64,000 nt of DNA, taken from Streptomyces sp. NBC_00377. Lineage in GTDB: Bacteria > Actinomycetota > Actinomycetes > Streptomycetales > Streptomycetaceae. How positions within the stretch are numbered: the first letter of the stretch is position 1; each line of letters starts with the position of its first letter. Positions 42,496 through 50,526 of this stretch are shown piece after piece. The notes below the pieces were generated by a model that saw nothing but the letters and a program-made list of their open reading frames with translations, searched no databases and was not told the origin of the DNA. The DNA lies in assembly GCF_036075115.1 (NCBI RefSeq), contig NZ_CP107958.1, forward strand, positions 4,526,001 to 4,590,000, written 5' to 3'. Both the position numbers and the translations under genes were made by a program.

Positions 42496-43932
42496 TCACC
42501 CCCACAGGCCGGTTCCGCGCGCCGCCGCCCGCTCCCCGATCCGGCGGACCAGCTCGTCGGCGGACAGTGCCCCCGGCCGGCGGCCGTCGCGCAGCCGGAC
42601 GGCGGCCAGACCGCCCCGCGCCTCCCGCTCCCCGATCACCGCCCGGTACGGAACCAGCCGCGCCGCCCGCACCCGGGCCCCGAGGCTGCCCCGCTCCGGG
42701 CCGGCGAGCTCCGCCCGCAGTCCGGCCGCCTCCGCCCGCCGCACCAGCTCCGCCGCCCGTTCCCCCTGCGCCTGCGACACCGGCAGCACGACCAGCTGGA
42801 CGGGCGCCAGCCACACCGGGAACGCGCCGCCGTGTTCCTCGAGGAGATGCGCCACGGCCCGTTCCACACTGCCGATGATGCTGCGGTGCACCATCACCGG
42901 GCGGTGTTTCGCACCGTCGGCGCCGATGTAGTGCAGGCCGAAGCGTTCCGGCTGGTGGAAGTCGACCTGGACGGTGGAGAGGGTCGCCTCGCGGCCGGCC
43001 CGGTCGGTGATCTGCACGTCGATCTTCGGACCGTAGAAGGCGGCCTCGCCCTCGACTGCCTCGTAGGCGACGCCCGCCTCCCGCAGGACCTGCCGGAGCA
43101 GATCGCCGGCCCGGCGCCACAGCTGCGGATCGGCGATGTACTTGCCGCCCGCACCCGGCAGGGAGAGCCGGTACCCGGCCGGGCGGATCCCCAGGTCCGC
43201 ATAGGCGCGGCCGATCAGCTCCAGGGCGCCCCGGGCCTCGTCGACAACCTGCTCCAGGGTGCAGAAGATATGGGCGTCGTTCAGCTGGATCGCCCGCACT
43301 CTGGTCAGCCCGCCGAGCACACCGGACGGCTCGGAGCGGTACATGCCGCCCAACTCCGCGATACGAAGAGGCAGTTCGCGGTAGCTGCGGGAGCGGGAGC
43401 GGTAGATGAGCGCATGGTGGGGGCAGAGGCTGGGCCGCAGCACGACCTGCTCGGCACCCAGCTCCATCGGCGGGAACATGTCCTCGCTGTAGTGCTCCCA
43501 GTGGCCCGAGATCTCGTACAGCTCGCGTTTGCCGAGGACCGGCGAGTACACGTGCCGGTATCCGGCGGCGCGCTCGGCCTGGCGTACGTACTCCTCCAGG
43601 GCGTGCCGTACGACCGCGCCGTCGGGCAGCCAGTACGGCAGCCCCGCGCCCATCAGGGGGTCGGTGCCGAAGAGACCCAACTCCCGGCCCAGGCGCCGGT
43701 GGTCATGGGCGGGAGCATGAGCGGGGTCGCCGTCGCGGTCCCGGTCCTGGGCGGGGTCACGGTCGCGGTCCTGGGCGGGGTCACGGTCGCGGTCCTCGGG
43801 GCGGTCGCCGTCCCGGTCCCGGTCCTCCAGGCGTTCGCCGTCATGGTCCCGGTCCTGGCCGTGGTCCCGCTCCTGGACGGGGCGGCGGTCGAGGTCCTCG
43901 GCGCGGTCGCTGATGTGGTCGTGGGGGTTCAT
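42496..43932 (-). CDS. Short threonyl-tRNA synthetase paralogue lacking the editing domain
   Basis: The 478-residue protein contains the ThrRS class II catalytic core (HRRLGRELGLFGTDPLMGAG, PVLGKRELYEISGHWEHYSE, LRPSLCPHHALIYRSRSRSY with the zinc-binding Cys, MVHRSIIGSVERAVAHLLEE) and a C-terminal anticodon-binding domain. The TGS and N2 editing domains of housekeeping ThrRS (about 650 residues) are absent. They are replaced by about 65 residues of Asp/Arg repeats (DRDRDPAQDRDRDPAQDRDR). It is preceded by a Thr-rich leader peptide and an attenuator-like hairpin. It could be a stress, antibiotic-resistance or non-ribosomal Thr-tRNA enzyme. ATG 43932 has a GAGGGAG site. Confidence 0.9.
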   Translation of the reverse strand: MNPHDHISDRAEDLDRRPVQERDHGQDRDHDGERLEDRDRDGDRPEDRDRDPAQDRDRDPAQDRDRDGDPAHAPAHDHRRLGRELGLFGTDPLMGAGLPYWLPDGAVVRHALEEYVRQAERAAGYRHVYSPVLGKRELYEISGHWEHYSEDMFPPMELGAEQVVLRPSLCPHHALIYRSRSRSYRELPLRIAELGGMYRSEPSGVLGGLTRVRAIQLNDAHIFCTLEQVVDEARGALELIGRAYADLGIRPAGYRLSLPGAGGKYIADPQLWRRAGDLLRQVLREAGVAYEAVEGEAAFYGPKIDVQITDRAGREATLSTVQVDFHQPERFGLHYIGADGAKHRPVMVHRSIIGSVERAVAHLLEEHGGAFPVWLAPVQLVVLPVSQAQGERAAELVRRAEAAGLRAELAGPERGSLGARVRAARLVPYRAVIGEREARGGLAAVRLRDGRRPGALSADELVRRIGERAAARGTGLWG

Positions 43933-43976
43933 GGTGGGGCTCCCTCGCTCGGGGTGGGGCGAGAGCCGGGAACGAC

Positions 43977-44006
43977 GAAGCCCCGGGGCACTCGCCCCGG
44001 GGCTTC
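43977..44006 (-). terminator. Attenuator hairpin upstream of the ThrRS paralogue
   Basis: A perfect 12-bp stem (GAAGCCCCGGGG / CCCCGGGGCTTC) with a 6-base loop starts 17 bases after the leader-peptide stop and ends 44 bases before the synthetase start. On the minus strand it is followed by gtcgttcc. The arrangement suits ribosome-controlled termination. Confidence 0.75.
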
Positions 44007-44023
44007 GGACATCCAGTCGTGGA

Positions 44024-44080
44024 TCAGCGCGCCGGGACGGAGTCCGGCGTCGTCGTGAGGAACGGCTGGGCACGCTTCAT
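44024..44080 (-). CDS. Threonine leader peptide (attenuation)
   Basis: An 18-codon reading frame, MKRAQPFLTTTPDSVPAR, lies directly before the ThrRS paralogue and contains three consecutive ACG threonine codons (44048-44056). Stalling of a ribosome on these when charged tRNA-Thr is scarce would change folding of the RNA before the downstream terminator. Such leaders upstream of aminoacyl-tRNA synthetase and amino acid genes are known in actinobacteria. I did not find a clearly drawn antiterminator pairing by eye. Confidence 0.75.
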   Translation of the reverse strand: MKRAQPFLTTTPDSVPAR

Positions 44081-44408
44081 ACCGCCGACCGTAGCAACGG
44101 GATCAGGCGGCGCGCGATCCGATTTCCCGCACCGGCCCGCCCCGGCCCACTCCGGTCCACTCCGGTCCACTCCGGTCCGCGCCCCTGCCCACGTCCTGCC
44201 CGCGACCCGGCCCGCAGCTCCGCCCACGCCCCCGCCCTCCGCCCCGCCACCCGCTCGCACCAACGCCGGTAACCCGTACGGCCCGCCGCGCTGGTCGGCC
44301 CGCGGCACCGGTGCTGCCGTGGGAGGAGGCACTCCGGCGCCACCCCGCACAGCCCGGCACTCCCGGCACACCTCTCGGCACCGCGCGCACCTCTGGAGGC
44401 ACCCCCCG
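44081..44408. other. Divergent intergenic region with short tandem repeat
   Basis: The 328 bases hold three copies of the 10-bp unit tccggtccac (44151-44180) and otherwise Pro/Arg-coding-like GC-rich sequence without a supportable gene. The promoters of the Thr leader (minus) and the lipoprotein (plus) must lie here. No clear boxes were found. Confidence 0.45.
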
Positions 44409-45194
44409 ATGGCCCGTACGCCCCTCCTGGCCTCCATTCTTCTCCTCGCCCCGGTCGCCACCGGCACGACCGGCTGCGCCACCCTGGGTCTCGAGCACCC
44501 GCCGACCGCCGCCCCGGCCACTCCCACCGTCGAGCGGTCGTCGGCCCGGCCCACCGCACCGACGACCTCCCCCGTCCTCACCGAGGCGCAGGCGCGCGCC
44601 GCCCTCATCACCGAGACCGACCTCGGCCCGCCCTGGACCAAGACACAGGGCGCCGCCACCTGGCGGGACGGGATGCTCAAGGCGACCACCTCCACCCCCG
44701 ACTGCCAGAAACTGCTCGACGCCCTCTACGCCGACGAGGTGCTCGGCGGCCCCGCCCGCGCGGTCGTCGGGCTCGACGACCCGGACGCCGGCGCGCAGCT
44801 CCGCTACCAGCTCAGCGGCGGCCGCCCGGCGGACGTCGACCGCGGGCTGGCCTGGTTGAGGACGATGCCGCAGAAGTGCGCCCGGTTCATGGCGCAGGCG
44901 ACCGGCGACACCGTGCTGGACGTGCAGGTCTCCGAGCTGCCACTGCCCGAGGTGGGCGACGTCCGCCAGGGCCTGCGCGTGACGCTGACCATCTGGGCCT
45001 CCGCCGAGGACAACCCCGGCGGCGACCCGACCGCCCTCACCCTCGACGTCGCCGCCGTCCGGGCCGGAGAGGACGCGTTCGCCCTCACCAACGGCGGCCT
45101 GAACGACGCGCCGAACGCGGCGACCCAGGCGGCGGTACAGCTGGGCGTCCGGCGCCTGGCGGACGTCAGACAGCAAGGGAAGGTGCAGGTCTAG
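44409..45194 (+). CDS. Secreted lipoprotein, hypothetical
   Basis: The 261-residue protein has an N-terminal signal with a weak lipobox (ASILLLAPVATGTTGC) and a Pro/Thr-rich linker. Its globular domain contains LTEAQARAALITETDLGPPW and DVQVSELPLPEVGDVRQGL, resembling Streptomyces sensor-like lipoproteins with a PknH/LpqN-type fold. Three further cysteines (DCQKLLDAL, KCARFM) may form disulfides. Function is unknown. The 3' end carries a tandem gaaggtgcaggtc repeat (45178-45225) that runs past the stop. Confidence 0.75.
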   Translation: MARTPLLASILLLAPVATGTTGCATLGLEHPPTAAPATPTVERSSARPTAPTTSPVLTEAQARAALITETDLGPPWTKTQGAATWRDGMLKATTSTPDCQKLLDALYADEVLGGPARAVVGLDDPDAGAQLRYQLSGGRPADVDRGLAWLRTMPQKCARFMAQATGDTVLDVQVSELPLPEVGDVRQGLRVTLTIWASAEDNPGGDPTALTLDVAAVRAGEDAFALTNGGLNDAPNAATQAAVQLGVRRLADVRQQGKVQV

Positions 45195-45247
45195 AGAAGG
45201 TGCAGGTCCAGGGAAGGTGCAGGTCGGAGGCCCGGGCGGGAGCGGGC

Positions 45248-45979
45248 TCAGACAATCGGATGGCCGTCGAAGCGCGTCCGCTGGGCGACCACCTCGTGGG
45301 CCAGCTCCAGCACGGTGCGGTCCTTCGCGAAGGCGTGGCCCCGCAGCAGCGACAGCGCCTCGTCCGCCGGGACGCCGAGCTGGGCCATCACCATCCCGAC
45401 GGCCTGGTACACCTCGTCGTGTTCGGCGGCCAGCGGGCTGAGCCCGTGGCCGAGGTTCTCCGCGTCCTGCGGCGCGACCCGCGACAGCGCCAGCAGCGCC
45501 GCAGTCAGGACCTCGGCGACCACCCGGGCCGTACGGACCTCGTCGGCGGTGAGCTCGCCCGGTACGTCCCGGTAGAGGTCGAGGGTGCCGACGCACAGTG
45601 CGCGGTCGCCCAGCGGCAGCGCGTACACCGACCGCACCCCGGCGGCCGACGCCTGCTGGGCGAACACCGGCCAGCGGAAGGCGTCCCGGTTCGACAGCAG
45701 GTCCGGCGCGCAGACCATGGAACCGGATCCGGCCGCCTCCAGACAGGGGCCGTCCCCCAGCGTGACCTCTATCTCCATGACCCGGGCGGCCCGCTCACCG
45801 CTCGCGCCCAGCGGCACCGGCATCCCGTCGCCGCGCAGCGACAGACCTGCCCCGCTGACCGGCAGCAGCTGCATCACCGCGTCGCACAGCCGCTGCGGCA
45901 CCTCGGGCGGACCGGCGCCACACATCTCCTCGGCGATGACTTCGGCGACCCGGTCACGTTCCAGGTGGCCCACGGTCAT
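45248..45979 (-). CDS. GAF-ANTAR RNA-binding regulator
   Basis: The 243-residue protein has an N-terminal GAF domain (about 20-165: GDGPCLEAAGSGSMVCAPDL, AGVRSVYALPLGDRALCVGT). A C-terminal ANTAR helical bundle follows (about 175-235: EVYQAVGMVMAQLGVPADEA and LSLLRGHAFAKDRTVLELAH). ANTAR domains bind paired RNA hairpins to cause antitermination. No obvious paired ANTAR hexaloop hairpins were seen next to it. ATG at 45979 has GGAGG at 3-7 bases; a longer start at 46057 is less likely. Confidence 0.88.
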   Translation of the reverse strand: MTVGHLERDRVAEVIAEEMCGAGPPEVPQRLCDAVMQLLPVSGAGLSLRGDGMPVPLGASGERAARVMEIEVTLGDGPCLEAAGSGSMVCAPDLLSNRDAFRWPVFAQQASAAGVRSVYALPLGDRALCVGTLDLYRDVPGELTADEVRTARVVAEVLTAALLALSRVAPQDAENLGHGLSPLAAEHDEVYQAVGMVMAQLGVPADEALSLLRGHAFAKDRTVLELAHEVVAQRTRFDGHPIV

Positions 45980-46153
45980 CACCTCCGTCCACGGACCGGC
46001 TCCCCCCTGCGGTCCGCCGGGTACCCAGCGCCCATCCGGGAAATCGGCGGCGGCCACGACTTCTCGTACGGGTCCGCGGGCCGTTCCGGGGGCGGGACGA
46101 GGAGAAGGGCGCGGGCGGGCAGGGCGGGCAGCCGGACGGCGGCCGCGGGACGA

Positions 46154-47497
46154 CTACAGCGGCGGCTGCGCGGGCGCGGGTCCCAGCGTCGTGGTGCCGG
46201 GCGCCGTACGGTGACCGAGGCCCGTACGGTACGCGTCCAGAGCCGCCTCGACGCGCCCCGTACGGCGCAGCAGATCCCCCAGCATGCGGCAGAGATCGGC
46301 GAGATCCCCGGCCGCGCCCGCCCGCTCCAGCAGACTCAGCGCCCGCACATAGTGCTCCTCCGCCGCCTCCGTGTCCCGCGCGTCCTCGGCGATGATCCCG
46401 AGCAGCCGGTGCGCCCCTGCCGAGTGCACGGCGCCGCGCTCGGGCGACAGGTCGCCGAGCACGGTGTGCAGCAGCGCGGCGGCCTCCTCCGACCTGCCCC
46501 GCCGGTGCAGGACGTCGGCCAGCTCGACGGCGACCTGGCTGCTGTAGAGCGCGGCACGCTGGGCCGACAGCATCGCCTGCGCCTGCTTCAACTCGTCCTC
46601 GGCACGCCCCAGTTCGCCGTTCTGGGCGTAGACGTAGCCGCGCATCCAGTGGCAGTTGGCGAGTTCGGTACGAAGCTGGAGCTGCCGGTAGAGCTCGGAG
46701 GCCTTGGCCAGCGAGGCGTCGGCCTCCGCGAGGCGGCCCTCCGCGAGGAGCGTGCGGGCGACGGACCGGTGCATGCGGGCGACCAGCGCGGGGTCGCCGA
46801 CCTGGGGCGCGAGGGCGAGGGCGAACTCGGCGGCCTGTGCGGCGCGGGCCTGGGCGCCCATGTCCATGTACGGGCCGATGACGGAGGCGTAGAGCAGCAG
46901 CAGCGCGTCGGGGTCGTGCAGCCCGCCCCGGTTGAGCTCGTCGAGGGTCGACTCCAGCAGGTAGACGGCGTAACGGAGTTCACCGGCGAGGTAGTGGGCG
47001 ACGGCCCGGCCGCGCAGGGCGGGGACGCGGGCGGGCAGCGGCGCGTGCGCGAGAGCGGCCTCGGCGCGCTCGAAGCAGCGCAGCGCCGCGTCCAGGTCGC
47101 CCGTGTCGATCCCGCACTCCCCGAGGCCGAGCAGCGCGGTGGCCTGCTCCTCGTCGAGCCCGTTCTCCTGCGCCTCGGTGAGCAGCGCGGTGTACTGGAG
47201 GGCCGCTTCCTCGGCCTCTCCGGTGGCCAGCGCCCGCTGGGCCTCGATGAGACGGAGCCGCAGATCGGTGACGAGACGGGCGGGCCGTCCGGTCGCCAGC
47301 TCCTCGAAGTCGACGCCGAGCCGCTCGGCGATGTGTTTGAGCGCCTCGTCGGAGGGCCGCACCCGGCCGGCCTCCAGCGTGGAGACATAGGCAGGGGTGT
47401 AGGTCGGCTCGGCCAGCTGCCGCTGCGTGAGCCCTCGTTCGACACGCAACCGCTGCACCCGGCGCCCCACGACGTCCGGTTCGTCCCGCTCTCCCAC
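46154..47497 (-). CDS. XRE-TPR transcriptional regulator
   Basis: The 447-residue protein combines an N-terminal XRE helix-turn-helix (about 10-65: GRRVQRLRVERGLTQRQLAE, TPAYVSTLEAGRVRPSDEAL) with nine or so TPR-like helical hairpins (AAYVLEST..., RALATGEAEEAALQYTALLT, GDLDAALRCFERAEAALAHA, GRLAEADASLAKASELYRQL). This is the architecture of RRNPP-type peptide receptors, although such TPR regulators in Streptomyces are mostly of unknown ligand. The GTG at 47497 with GGGGGAG at 7 bases is preferred to TTG 47512. It is divergent from a small secreted peptide gene, and a perfect palindrome lies between them. Confidence 0.85.
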   Translation of the reverse strand: MGERDEPDVVGRRVQRLRVERGLTQRQLAEPTYTPAYVSTLEAGRVRPSDEALKHIAERLGVDFEELATGRPARLVTDLRLRLIEAQRALATGEAEEAALQYTALLTEAQENGLDEEQATALLGLGECGIDTGDLDAALRCFERAEAALAHAPLPARVPALRGRAVAHYLAGELRYAVYLLESTLDELNRGGLHDPDALLLLYASVIGPYMDMGAQARAAQAAEFALALAPQVGDPALVARMHRSVARTLLAEGRLAEADASLAKASELYRQLQLRTELANCHWMRGYVYAQNGELGRAEDELKQAQAMLSAQRAALYSSQVAVELADVLHRRGRSEEAAALLHTVLGDLSPERGAVHSAGAHRLLGIIAEDARDTEAAEEHYVRALSLLERAGAAGDLADLCRMLGDLLRRTGRVEAALDAYRTGLGHRTAPGTTTLGPAPAQPPL

Positions 47498-47532
47498 GGC
47501 CGTCTCCCCCAACTACCCCTGTGCCTCTTGCC

Positions 47533-47581
47533 GTTGGACTATCGCAGCCCATAGGTTAAACGGCGAGTTAAGCACGCTTAA
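47533..47581 (+). promoter_or_regulatory. Promoter and palindromic operator between XRE-TPR gene and peptide gene
   Basis: Toward the peptide gene, TTGGAC (47533-47538) and TAAACG (47556-47561) have a 17-base spacing. The palindrome GTTAAGC-ac-GCTTAAC (47566-47581) falls over the expected transcription start. A further half-site GTTAAAC begins at about 47554, 12 bases before the palindrome. Such AT-rich symmetry is rare in this DNA and fits binding by the divergent XRE regulator. Confidence 0.6.
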
Positions 47582-47628
47582 CAGCTGGCTGACGTGAGTA
47601 TCGCAGTAGCCGACGTTGCGAGGTAGCC

Positions 47629-47799
47629 GTGTCCGGACGCACATCCGCACGCCCTTCCACGCCCATCGCCAGGGCCGTCGCCGCGGCGGTGCTGGCCGTC
47701 GCGGCCCTGATCACCGCGGCCAACGCGGGCCCGGCCGGAGCCGCGGACACCACACCGGCCTCCCGCCCCGCCCACCACGACACGGCGGACCGCCGCTAG
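47629..47799 (+). CDS. Small secreted peptide precursor (56 aa)
   Basis: The GTG-initiated frame with GAGG 6 bases upstream encodes a basic N-terminus (SGRTSARPSTPIAR), a hydrophobic core (AVAAAVLAVAALITA), a possible AxA cleavage site near GPAGAA, and a polar tail DTTPASRPAHHDTADRR. It stands alone, 131 bases from the divergent XRE-TPR regulator. The layout is like a signalling propeptide next to its receptor-regulator. A wall or other secreted function is the alternative. It is too small and too Ala-rich to assign by family. Confidence 0.65.
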   Translation: MSGRTSARPSTPIARAVAAAVLAVAALITAANAGPAGAADTTPASRPAHHDTADRR

Positions 47800-48013
47800 A
47801 CCGGGTCCGCGAAGCAGCGCCGACGGCCCGAAGGGCAGGGCTCGCGGCGTCCGGTGCGTGCGATCGCCGGGCGGAGGGCCGCCCTCGTACCGGGTGTACG
47901 TGGGTGATCCCGGCAACGCGGCCGGGGCCCCCTCCGGGGGAGTGCGTGCCGGGCGCCGCGGGCCGGCGGGACTTTGCGGACACGGCCAGGGCCCCGCCCC
48001 GGTCAGCCGCGGC

Positions 48014-49498
48014 TCACCCCTGCGTCTGCAACTGGCGAAGCTGCTGCTGGACGTGGTCCAGCGCGCCCTCGTGCCGGCCCGGTACCCGGGCGCGCAACTC
48101 CGCGATCGCCTGGCCCAGCGCACGGGCCCGCGGGGCGTCGGTGATCCGGCCCCACTGGTGGTGCGCCCGGTCGACCGCCGCCTCCACGGCGGGCGCGTCG
48201 ACCGGCTGGCCGACCTCCAGCCGCGCGACGGCGACCGCCATCCAGGTACGGCAACTGCGCTCGGCGTCCCCCGCGAACATCGCCAGGTCCGCCCGCACCT
48301 CGGCCCAGTGCAGCGCCTCCTCGGACCCGGGCCCCAGCTCCGCGACGGCGTCCTGCTCCAGGCGAGCCGCAAGCACATCGGCCTCACCGTGCCGCCCGGC
48401 CCGGACGGCGGTGGAAAGGGCGGCATGCGGATCGGAGGCGCCGGGGACGCTGGGGACACCGGAGGGGACGGAGACGCCGGCGGGGACGGCGGGTACGACG
48501 GAGAGAGCAGGTGCGCCGGGGATGGCGGGTGCGCCGGGGGCCGGGGGCAGAGCGGCGGGCGGGGATACGTAGACGACGGGTATGGCCGAAGCGGCGGGCA
48601 CACCGGAGGCACCGGACACGGCCCGGGCGGCGGGCACGGCCGACACGACGGGCGCGGGCGAGGTTGCGGGCAGGGGCACGGGCGAGGTTGCGGATGCGGG
48701 CACGGGCACGGGCACGGGCACGGGCACGGCCGACGCGACAGGCCCGGGCGAGGTTGCGGGTGCGGACGGGATGACCGGTGCGAATGCAGTGATCGGTGCC
48801 GGCGGGGCCATGGGTGGGGACGCAGACATCGGTGCCGACGCCGTCATCGGTGCGGTCGAGGGGGAGAAGACCAGGTCGCCCACCTCTCCCTCGCCCGCGA
48901 TCCGGGCCAGCGCCGCCTGGTGCAGCCGTTCGACCGCCGGACGGCCGCCGCTGCGCAGTATCGTCGCGACCGCCTTCATGTACGACGGTGCGGCGACGGC
49001 CCGCCGTCCCGGTGGCGGGGCGATCCGCCCGTACACGGCCACCGCGGTCCCGCAGTCCAGGACGTTCCCCCGCAGCCAGCCCCAGGTCTCCGGGTCCGCG
49101 CGCAGATCGAGCACGACCGTCGTGGACCCGGGCGCCCGCAGCCGCAGCTCCTCCCGGAACCAGTGCCAGGGGAACGCCGTGTACCGCACGGTCGCGGCCG
49201 TTGTACGGGCGAGCGCCAGGTGCGGCAACCGCTGCCGCCGGTCCAGTTGCAGCTGCCCCGCGACGAACAGGGTAAGCGGCCCGGGGGTCACCGCGGCGGC
49301 CCGCAGCCGGGTCAGCACGGCCTGCGGTTCCAGCGGATCGGCGAGCTCGACGACGTTCGCGGTGTCGGTGCCGGCCAGTACGGGAGGCGGCACGGCGGCC
49401 AGCACGGGAAGTACGGAGGCCGCGTCCACCAGGCACCCCTTGCCCATGGGCGAGGCCGCGAGCAGCAGCACGGTTCCGGGCATGGTCCCCTCCCGCAT
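48014..49498 (-). CDS. Hypothetical protein with Pro/Ala/Val-rich central linker
   Basis: The 494-residue protein has a folded-looking N-terminal half (about 1-200: VLLLAASPMGKGCLVDAASV, DRRQRLPHLALARTTAATVR, DPETWGWLRGNVLDCGTAVA), a low-complexity linker of about 140 residues containing VP-repeats encoded by a ggcacg hexamer run (near 48690-48730), and a helical C-terminal part (DVLAARLEQDAVAELGPGSE; WMAVAVARLEVGQP). I do not recognise the family, though the beginning resembles CHAT/vWA-associated proteins. Two equally good starts exist (ATG 49498 or 49483) because GGGAGGGGACCATG is duplicated. It lies downstream of and convergent to the peptide gene. Confidence 0.65.
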   Translation of the reverse strand: MREGTMPGTVLLLAASPMGKGCLVDAASVLPVLAAVPPPVLAGTDTANVVELADPLEPQAVLTRLRAAAVTPGPLTLFVAGQLQLDRRQRLPHLALARTTAATVRYTAFPWHWFREELRLRAPGSTTVVLDLRADPETWGWLRGNVLDCGTAVAVYGRIAPPPGRRAVAAPSYMKAVATILRSGGRPAVERLHQAALARIAGEGEVGDLVFSPSTAPMTASAPMSASPPMAPPAPITAFAPVIPSAPATSPGPVASAVPVPVPVPVPASATSPVPLPATSPAPVVSAVPAARAVSGASGVPAASAIPVVYVSPPAALPPAPGAPAIPGAPALSVVPAVPAGVSVPSGVPSVPGASDPHAALSTAVRAGRHGEADVLAARLEQDAVAELGPGSEEALHWAEVRADLAMFAGDAERSCRTWMAVAVARLEVGQPVDAPAVEAAVDRAHHQWGRITDAPRARALGQAIAELRARVPGRHEGALDHVQQQLRQLQTQG

Positions 49499-49994
49499 GG
49501 TCCCCTCCCCTGTCGATCACGTACCTCAGCACCGTAACCGCTGCTGCTGCAAAGGGGAGCCTCAGGACTGCAAACGTCCCCGTACGGGGCCTTCGTCGGG
49601 CGGCGGCGACGGTCGCGGCTTCGGCGCTCCCGGCGCCCCGGGCGCCCCGGGCGGTGCGGCCCCGGTCAGGGTGGGGATGCGGGTGCGGGTGCGGGTGCGG
49701 GTGCGGGGCGAACGGCGGATGCCGCACCTCATGAGGTCAGCGAAGCACGAGGGCGGACCGCCCGCATCCGGGGACGGTCTCGGGCGGGGGCGCGTGGCCG
49801 CGGCAGCCCGAGCCCGGCGGCAGCGGGCGGAGCGCCTGGTCCGGACGGAGCCCGGGTCCCGCGCACCGGCGCTGTCCGCGACCCGCCGCACGCCGCTGGG
49901 CGAGATCCCGCGGACAAACCCGGTGCAGCCGACTTGCCACCGTCTCCGCACAGGTGTGCCCTGGAAGGCGGGGGCGAGAGAGAGGAGTGCTCTC
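49499..49994. other. Intergenic region with G/C-rich tandem repeat
   Basis: About 500 bases without a supportable gene. A gtgcgg-type hexamer run occurs near 49680-49705. The 3' end supplies AGAGGAG for the next gene. Reading frames here have only shadow composition. I see no promoter boxes or RNA gene. Confidence 0.5.
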
Positions 49995-50441
49995 ATGGCT
50001 CACGCGGCACCCACACCGGGCATGCGGCCCACGCCCGCACGCACCCGTACACCCGACGTCTTCAGCGCACGGACCCACCGGATCGCGCAGGCGACGACAG
50101 CCGTGGTCCTGGGACTCGTCTACGGCTACTGGTGCGCGGCCAACAACCGTGACGGTGGCCCGATCACCAGCTGGAACCTCCTGCTGGGCTTCGTCAGCGC
50201 GATCGTGTTCGCGGCGCTCTACCTGGGCATCCACGCCCTGGCCCCGCACCTGCGGCGCGAACTGCACGCCCTGCTGTGGTCCGTGTTCGCCGGCTGCGCC
50301 TTCGGTTTCCTGTACAGCCAGGCCGACGAAGCCGTCCTGCGCTCCGCGGGCATGGGCCTGGTGATCGCGGGCGCCGTCTTCGCGACGCTGTTCTTCCGCT
50401 ACTACACGCGCGAGGACGCGGCCGGACACCGCATCCGCTGA
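49995..50441 (+). CDS. Small integral membrane protein
   Basis: The 148-residue protein has four predicted helices (TTAVVLGLVYGYWCAANN, LLLGFVSAIVFAALYLGIHA, LLWSVFAGCAFGFLYSQA, AGMGLVIAGAVFATLFFRYY) and short basic ends. No known family is apparent. It is preceded by AGAGGAG and followed by a strong hairpin. Confidence 0.75.
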   Translation: MAHAAPTPGMRPTPARTRTPDVFSARTHRIAQATTAVVLGLVYGYWCAANNRDGGPITSWNLLLGFVSAIVFAALYLGIHALAPHLRRELHALLWSVFAGCAFGFLYSQADEAVLRSAGMGLVIAGAVFATLFFRYYTREDAAGHRIR

Positions 50442-50474
50442 CCCGACCACCGACCGCGTCCGCGTCAGGACGTA

Positions 50475-50507
50475 CACGGGCCCCGGCGTTGTACGCCGGG
50501 GCCCGTG
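50475..50507. terminator. Bidirectional terminator hairpin
   Basis: A 14-bp perfect stem (CACGGGCCCCGGCG / CGCCGGGGCCCGTG) with a TTGTA loop lies between two convergent genes. Confidence 0.88.
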
Positions 50508-50526
50508 CCTTCCCTCATCCCTCCAC

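Noticed and set aside
49680..49705. gtgcgg hexamer run considered as an origin or binding-site cluster
   Set aside because: Simple-sequence repeat in GC-rich DNA; no DnaA-box or other motif accompanies it.
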